DNA of 6,265 bases from Lysobacteraceae bacterium. GTDB lineage: Bacteria > Pseudomonadota > Gammaproteobacteria > Xanthomonadales > Xanthomonadaceae. The notes beneath the pieces are model-generated. The model was not told where the DNA came from and made no database searches. It was given only the letters and a program-made list of their open reading frames with translations. The position numbers and the translations under genes are program-made. The stretch is from positions 1 through 6,265 of the forward strand of contig JAGNNB010000185.1 of assembly GCA_017990865.1 (NCBI GenBank), read 5' to 3'. This document shows positions 5,213-6,265 of the stretch, in pieces. Position 1 is the stretch's first letter. Each line of letters opens with the position of its first letter.

Positions 5213-6265
5213 GACTCAAACTCCCGTCCGGCGAGGGCCAAAACGCGCGCGGTACCGAACCCAGCGCCGCTTCCATCGCTTCGATCCGCTGCGCTTCGGT
5301 CAATTGTTGACCGGCCGTGCGCAGCCATGCTGCGACGGTTTCGACGCGCACCCGATACTCTTCCGATTGCTTCGGCGTGTGCCCCATCGGGCGCACGAAA
5401 AGCTGTTCGTCCAAACCGCGCAGATACAGCACCGGCAGCGACCATTCCGGCGAATTTTCGGCTTCGCGCCCGTCCAATTCGGAAATCGCGCAGCGCGCGT
5501 GGTACATCGCCGGGGTCCATTCCAGGGACACACTGGTCTTGTTCGCGAGTTCGTCGCTCGCTTTCTTCAGCAGATCGAACGCCCGCGGATAAAACGCGCG
5601 GGTGAATTCGTAGGCATCGTTCGCGGCGACCGGCTCCATCATCGCGACTACCGCAGGAAACCCGCGCGATACGATTTGATTGGCCATCGACTGCAAGCCG
5701 ACGCCGGCTTGACCGCTGGAACAACAGTTGAGCACCATCAGCCACGGATTCCCCAACGAAGCGCCCAGCGTGACGAGATGTTGTGCCGATACCACGACCG
5801 AACCGACGGTCGTCGCCGGGTCGTGCGCGGCGAACTGCAGATGATCGTTGGCGGTGGCGAATTCCAGGGCTTGGCCGCCGGCATCGGCACGGCCGTGGCA
5901 GAACGCGTGCAAGATGTTCGGCGCCCATTCGCGAATGCGCTGGGTCAACCGCGACGGCGTGGTTTCGATCGGCCCGACTTCGGTATCGTCCGCACCCAGC
6001 GCGTTGCCGGCCTTCGCTTGCGCGATCTCCTGCTCGATGGTTTGGAACAGTTTGGAATCGCCGGCCAGCACCTTCAGTTTGACTTTGAGCCCGTTGCCTC
6101 GCGCGTAGGCCACGGCATCGCGCAGCAGTTCCCACTCTTTGCGTTGATCGCGGATGCCCAAGGCGGAGATCACCGCCATCAGCCGCACCGGCACCGTCAA
6201 TTCGCAGGGCAGACGCGGCGGCGCATTGATCGGGTCGATGATCCGCGCGATCGGCCAACGCTCGT
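5199..6265 (-). CDS. CHAT-domain (caspase-like) peptidase, 5'-truncated by the window edge
   Basis: The frame is open from the right edge (first full codon 6263-6261, Glu) to TAA at 5201-5199, giving 354 visible residues. Early on, PPRLPCELTVPVRLMAVIS is the proline-rich linker and first strand typical of CHAT domains. The dyad is visible: H123 in ILHAFCHGRAD (codon 5897-5895) and C181 in LMVLNCCSSG (codon 5723-5721), matching the family's HG and NACSSG motifs with Cys replacing the Ala. SMANQIVSRGFPAVVAMMEPVA and PVLYLRG are also characteristic. About 70 residues after PVLYLRG, predicted helical, are unassigned. The TTG at 6200 is internal, because the same frame encodes good CHAT sequence before it; the true start lies outside. 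CHAT proteins are caspase relatives used in regulated proteolysis and defence, usually with N-terminal sensor or repeat domains. It is the upstream member of an operon with the second peptidase. Confidence 0.85.
   Translation of the reverse strand, partial: ERWPIARIIDPINAPPRLPCELTVPVRLMAVISALGIRDQRKEWELLRDAVAYARGNGLKVKLKVLAGDSKLFQTIEQEIAQAKAGNALGADDTEVGPIETTPSRLTQRIREWAPNILHAFCHGRADAGGQALEFATANDHLQFAAHDPATTVGSVVVSAQHLVTLGASLGNPWLMVLNCCSSGQAGVGLQSMANQIVSRGFPAVVAMMEPVAANDAYEFTRAFYPRAFDLLKKASDELANKTSVSLEWTPAMYHARCAISELDGREAENSPEWSLPVLYLRGLDEQLFVRPMGHTPKQSEEYRVRVETVAAWLRTAGQQLTEAQRIEAMEAALGSVPRAFWPSPDGSLSRVDG
5221..5225 (-). promoter_or_regulatory. Ribosome binding site of the downstream peptidase gene
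   Basis: Read on the minus strand this is GGGAG, eight bases before the GTG start at 5212. It lies inside the 3' end of the CHAT gene and explains how the downstream gene is initiated at a non-ATG codon within its neighbour. Confidence 0.6.

Noticed and set aside
3689..5605. A 638-codon open frame on the plus strand across the two peptidase genes
   Set aside because: It spans the REP array and both minus-strand genes. Its product is low-complexity and Arg/Ala-rich, whereas the minus strand encodes proteins with clear CHAT and clan-CD motifs, proper stops and a ribosome binding site.
4930..6258. A 442-codon minus-strand frame overlapping the CHAT gene
   Set aside because: It is another reading frame of the same strand, Arg-rich and without domain motifs. 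The CHAT frame explains this DNA.

Overview
The window is GC-rich proteobacterial chromosomal DNA. It most probably comes from a Xanthomonadales genome (Lysobacter, Luteimonas, Stenotrophomonas or Xanthomonas type). Three things suggest this: an AcnB very close to the gammaproteobacterial form, what looks like an acnA start facing the other way on the far side of a small toxin-antitoxin pair, and GTAG-headed REP hairpins like those known from Stenotrophomonas. The genus is an inference.

Left part (1-990). The first 65 bases look like the start of acnA (aconitase A) on the minus strand. A 212-bp divergent spacer follows. It holds a candidate -10 for acnA, a pair of 18-bp inverted repeats that are each hairpins, and an AT-rich direct repeat that may be the toxin-antitoxin operator. 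Next comes a plus-strand VapBC-type pair: an 80-residue AbrB-fold antitoxin and a 136-residue PIN-domain toxin overlapping by 4 nt. The PIN toxin ends 63 bp before acnB with no visible terminator between them.

Middle (991-3805). A complete, intact acnB encodes the TCA-cycle enzyme aconitase B, with all three iron-sulfur cysteines. Downstream, in the gap between convergent genes, lie four copies of a GTAG-type REP hairpin, two forward and two reverse.

Right part (3806-6265). Two minus-strand genes form an operon reading in from beyond the right edge. The upstream one is 5'-truncated and encodes a CHAT-domain (caspase-like) peptidase with a His-Gly / Cys pair. The downstream one starts at a GTG 14 nt inside the end of the first and encodes a 468-residue protein with a second, different clan-CD (caspase/gingipain-like) His/Cys pair. 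Neither has a signal peptide or membrane segment in the visible sequence, so both look cytoplasmic. Paired caspase-like proteases of this kind are typical of regulated-proteolysis, cell-death or defence modules. The substrate, sensor or effector would lie upstream, outside the window. This pair is the most interesting part of the window; the aconitase part is ordinary apart from the embedded toxin-antitoxin pair.
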